Below are positions 6,201-8,199 of a stretch of 8,199 bases of DNA, piece by piece (the stretch's first letter is position 1; the number at the start of each line of letters is the position of its first letter). The notes beneath the pieces were generated by a model, which saw only the letters and a list, made by a program, of their open reading frames with translations, made no database searches and was not told the DNA's origin. The DNA lies in contig QJVU01000414.1 of assembly GCA_003235605.1 (NCBI GenBank), positions 1 to 8,199 on the forward strand, given 5' to 3'. The stretch comes from Planctomycetota bacterium. Its GTDB lineage: Bacteria; Planctomycetota; UBA1135; UBA2386. Position numbers and translations under genes: made by a program.

Positions 6201-8199
6201 ATGCGCACGCTCCTCTCCGGGCTTTTTTCCGGGCTCCCGGCGCTGGCCCTGGCTGCCCCGCTGTTCGCCCAGGATCCCAACCCACCCGTCCAGACCACCC
6301 AGCCGATTCTCACCGCGTCCACTCCGGACGGCGAGGTCCATGGGCTGTCGGCCGACCTCTTTCCTGACGGCCATGCCGGCATGGAGCGTTGGATCGTGCA
6401 TTTCAAGACCCGCAGCTTCGACCTGACTGCGTTCCGCGCCGCGATCCAGGACCAGCGCCCTGCGAACGAGGTGGCGTGGATCGTGGAGGAACTCGAGGAC
6501 GACATCGTTGCCGACCAGGCCGCTTTCGTCCAGGCGGTCGAAAGGGTTCTCGGCGGCCACGTAGTTGCCCAGTGGTGGCTGATCAACGCCTGCGCCATCG
6601 AGATCCCGTTCAACGACCTGCCCAAGGTCAAGGCGCTGCCGAACGTGGATCGTTTGGAGCCGGACCGCCTGTGGCACCCCTGGATCAAGACCTCGACGAA
6701 TTCCAGCAACCACAACTCGGACTACGTCCAGAACGTCCTCAAGATCGATGGTTCCGGCGTGACCGTAGCGATCCTCGACACCGGACAGAACAGTGACGCT
6801 GGCTCCGGCCGACCTCACCGCACCTACTTCCAGGGCGGCAACCCGAGCAACACCTCGGGCAGCGGCATCGGCGGCAGCCGTCTGGTGGTCAACCGCCAGA
6901 TCGGTCTCCTGAGCGCCAACGACCCCGTGGGTCACGGCACGGGCGTGGGCAGCATCGCCGCCGGCGCCAACTGGGGCACCAGCGGTGCCGACAACGGCCA
7001 TGCCTTCGGTGCCAGCATAGCCGGCTACTCCATCGCGGACACCTCGAACGGCAGCTCCACTTCCAGCACCATGGTCAGCGCCTGGCAAGCCGCCGCGAAG
7101 GACCGGGCCACGTACAACATCGTTGCCGGCAACCTCTCCTTTGGCGGCAGCCCGGACCCGAGGGAGGCGGCGCAGCTGGCCTTGGATTCGGCGGCGCTCA
7201 ACGCCGACATCCTGCCTTGCGTGGCGGCCGGGAACAGCGCCACCTCCACCTCCGCCAGCCAGGGAGCCGCAAACGGCCTTGCGGTCGCGGCCATCAGTCC
7301 CGACAGCCACACCGTGGCGTCGTTCTCGAGCCGTGGACCGCTCTTCGACGGCCGTTACTACCCGGACATCGCCGCCCTCGGGGTGAACACGGTGATGGCC
7401 CTCGCCAGGAACGAGGGCTCCGATCTGGTCGGGTCCGGCACCTCGATGGCCTCACCCCAGGTATGTGGCGTTGCTGGCCTCGTGCGAGCCGCGAATCGAC
7501 AGCTCACGGCCCTCGAGACCAAGGCCGTTCTTCTGGCCACGACGCAGAGCATCCAGCAGGCCAACCCGACCCTGGACCGCAACAGCTTCGGCACCGGCAT
7601 GCTGCGGGCGGATCTGGCCGTGAGCCTGGCCCTCTCCAAGGCCGGCTTCGGCACGGGCACCATCACCACCACGTCGCGCACCCAACGGATCACCCTCAAC
7701 GTGGTCCAGGGCAAGCAGTACGCGGTGGTGGTGACATGGTACCGCACGGTCTTGAGCTCGTCGTCATCGTCCTACTCCAACCTCGACTTCCAGGTGCTGG
7801 ACGGCGCCACGCCGGTCGCCGAGAGCAGGAGTGCGTCGAACCTCTACGAGCATGCCAGCTTCCTGGCCAGGAAGACGGGCACCCTCACGCTGGAGGTCTC
7901 CTCCCCGACCCTCTCGGGCAGCTCCCAGACCTTTGCCTATGCCCTGACCGAGGCGCCGAAATCGCCGATCCCGGGGGTGGTGTCCTCGTTCGGGCAAGGG
8001 TGCCTGGGCAGTGGCATCCCTGTCGGCGGCACCTGCATGTCGGACAACACCAACCAGTCGTTCCAGCTCAGCACCGGCTATCCGGGCGTGACCTATGCCC
8101 TGGAGATGGTCGCCACGAGCAACCTCACGGTTGAGGGATGGGAGATGATGTCAGCCTCGGGCCTCACCAGCTCGCAGACCGTCTCGACTCTCCTCTACG
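6201..8199 (+). CDS. Secreted S8 subtilisin-like protease C, 3' end outside window
   Basis: Open from ATG 6201 to the window edge, 666 codons with no stop; by comparison with B about 210 residues are missing. Residues 1-23 (MRTLLSGLFSG then a Leu/Ala core, cleavage near LFA-QD) are a signal peptide and fix the start despite no Shine-Dalgarno site. The I9-like propeptide includes MERWIVHFKTRSFDLTAF and QWWLINACAIEIPF. The catalytic domain has Asp193 (AILDTGQ), His245 (VGHGTGVGS), Asn345 (AAGNSA) and Ser415 (GTSMASPQVCG). The KP-43-like beta-sandwich follows (WYRT, YSNLDFQVLDG, NLYEHASF, GTLTLEV), then Cys601-X10-Cys612 opens the next module, which is cut at the edge. The catalytic domain looks closest to B. 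It lies 161 bp downstream of B on the same strand. No frameshift is seen, so it should be functional if its end is intact. Confidence 0.93.
   Translation, partial: MRTLLSGLFSGLPALALAAPLFAQDPNPPVQTTQPILTASTPDGEVHGLSADLFPDGHAGMERWIVHFKTRSFDLTAFRAAIQDQRPANEVAWIVEELEDDIVADQAAFVQAVERVLGGHVVAQWWLINACAIEIPFNDLPKVKALPNVDRLEPDRLWHPWIKTSTNSSNHNSDYVQNVLKIDGSGVTVAILDTGQNSDAGSGRPHRTYFQGGNPSNTSGSGIGGSRLVVNRQIGLLSANDPVGHGTGVGSIAAGANWGTSGADNGHAFGASIAGYSIADTSNGSSTSSTMVSAWQAAAKDRATYNIVAGNLSFGGSPDPREAAQLALDSAALNADILPCVAAGNSATSTSASQGAANGLAVAAISPDSHTVASFSSRGPLFDGRYYPDIAALGVNTVMALARNEGSDLVGSGTSMASPQVCGVAGLVRAANRQLTALETKAVLLATTQSIQQANPTLDRNSFGTGMLRADLAVSLALSKAGFGTGTITTTSRTQRITLNVVQGKQYAVVVTWYRTVLSSSSSSYSNLDFQVLDGATPVAESRSASNLYEHASFLARKTGTLTLEVSSPTLSGSSQTFAYALTEAPKSPIPGVVSSFGQGCLGSGIPVGGTCMSDNTNQSFQLSTGYPGVTYALEMVATSNLTVEGWEMMSASGLTSSQTVSTLLY
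6570..6596 (+). repeat. Propeptide DNA segment, copy in protease C
   Basis: Twenty-seven bases identical to parts of 3746-3777 (plus) and 2845-2876 (minus), encoding QWWLINACA. Identity ends sharply downstream, where C changes to IEIPF. Confidence 0.8.

Noticed and set aside
2845..6596. Propeptide repeats considered as insertion-sequence ends or attachment sites.
   Set aside because: They lie inside coding sequence at homologous positions of paralogues, with no transposase, target duplication or integrase nearby.
6090..7310. Long open frame of 406 codons on the minus strand opposite the start of protease C.
   Set aside because: It is an antisense shadow; the plus strand encodes an uninterrupted protease with signal peptide, propeptide and catalytic motifs.
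7217..8134. Open frame of 305 codons on the plus strand near the right edge.
   Set aside because: It is the +2-frame shadow of protease C, whose own frame continues past the window and preserves homology to A and B throughout.
1..8199. A defence system, CRISPR array or biosynthetic cluster.
   Set aside because: No regularly spaced repeats, nucleases, reverse transcriptases or biosynthetic enzymes are visible; the content is proteases plus a TPR fragment.

Overview
This is a high-GC bacterial window dominated by three paralogous secreted serine proteases of the subtilisin family (S8). All three share one unusual multi-domain layout. The extreme C-terminal module (a 'VGAPGCSLL'-like core followed by a short Ala/Gly-rich end), the frequent lack of a clear Shine-Dalgarno site and the TPR gene next door all resemble secreted proteins of uncultured Planctomycetota. 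That assignment is from memory of the family and is an inference, not a demonstrated fact.

Layout: (1) 1-438 (+), the C-terminal end of a TPR-repeat protein whose start lies outside the window. (2) 439-573, a short convergent gap with one candidate hairpin. (3) 574-3222 (-), complete protease A, 882 aa. (4) 3223-3384, a divergent gap that must hold the promoters of A and B. (5) 3385-6039 (+), complete protease B, 884 aa. (6) 6040-6200, a gap with short GC-rich repeats and a hairpin. (7) 6201-8199 (+), protease C, open at the right edge with about 666 codons visible. Protease C has no stop codon inside the window, so a start-to-stop search would miss it.

Each protease has a signal peptide, an I9-like propeptide of about 100 residues that should act as intramolecular chaperone and inhibitor, and a catalytic domain with intact Asp/His/Ser and oxyanion Asn. 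A beta-sandwich resembling the C-terminal barrel of KP-43-type subtilases follows, then a module opened by a conserved CX10C, and a final beta-rich module (not reached in C). The three are probably exported, self-activating degradative enzymes made by local duplication and inversion. Long stretches of near-identical DNA in the propeptide regions suggest recent duplication or gene conversion, especially between the divergent pair A and B.

I saw no mobile element, tRNA, rRNA, CRISPR array or defence system. The points most worth following are the shared architecture, a conserved cysteine pair in the catalytic core, and inverted near-identical segments bracketing the divergent promoter.
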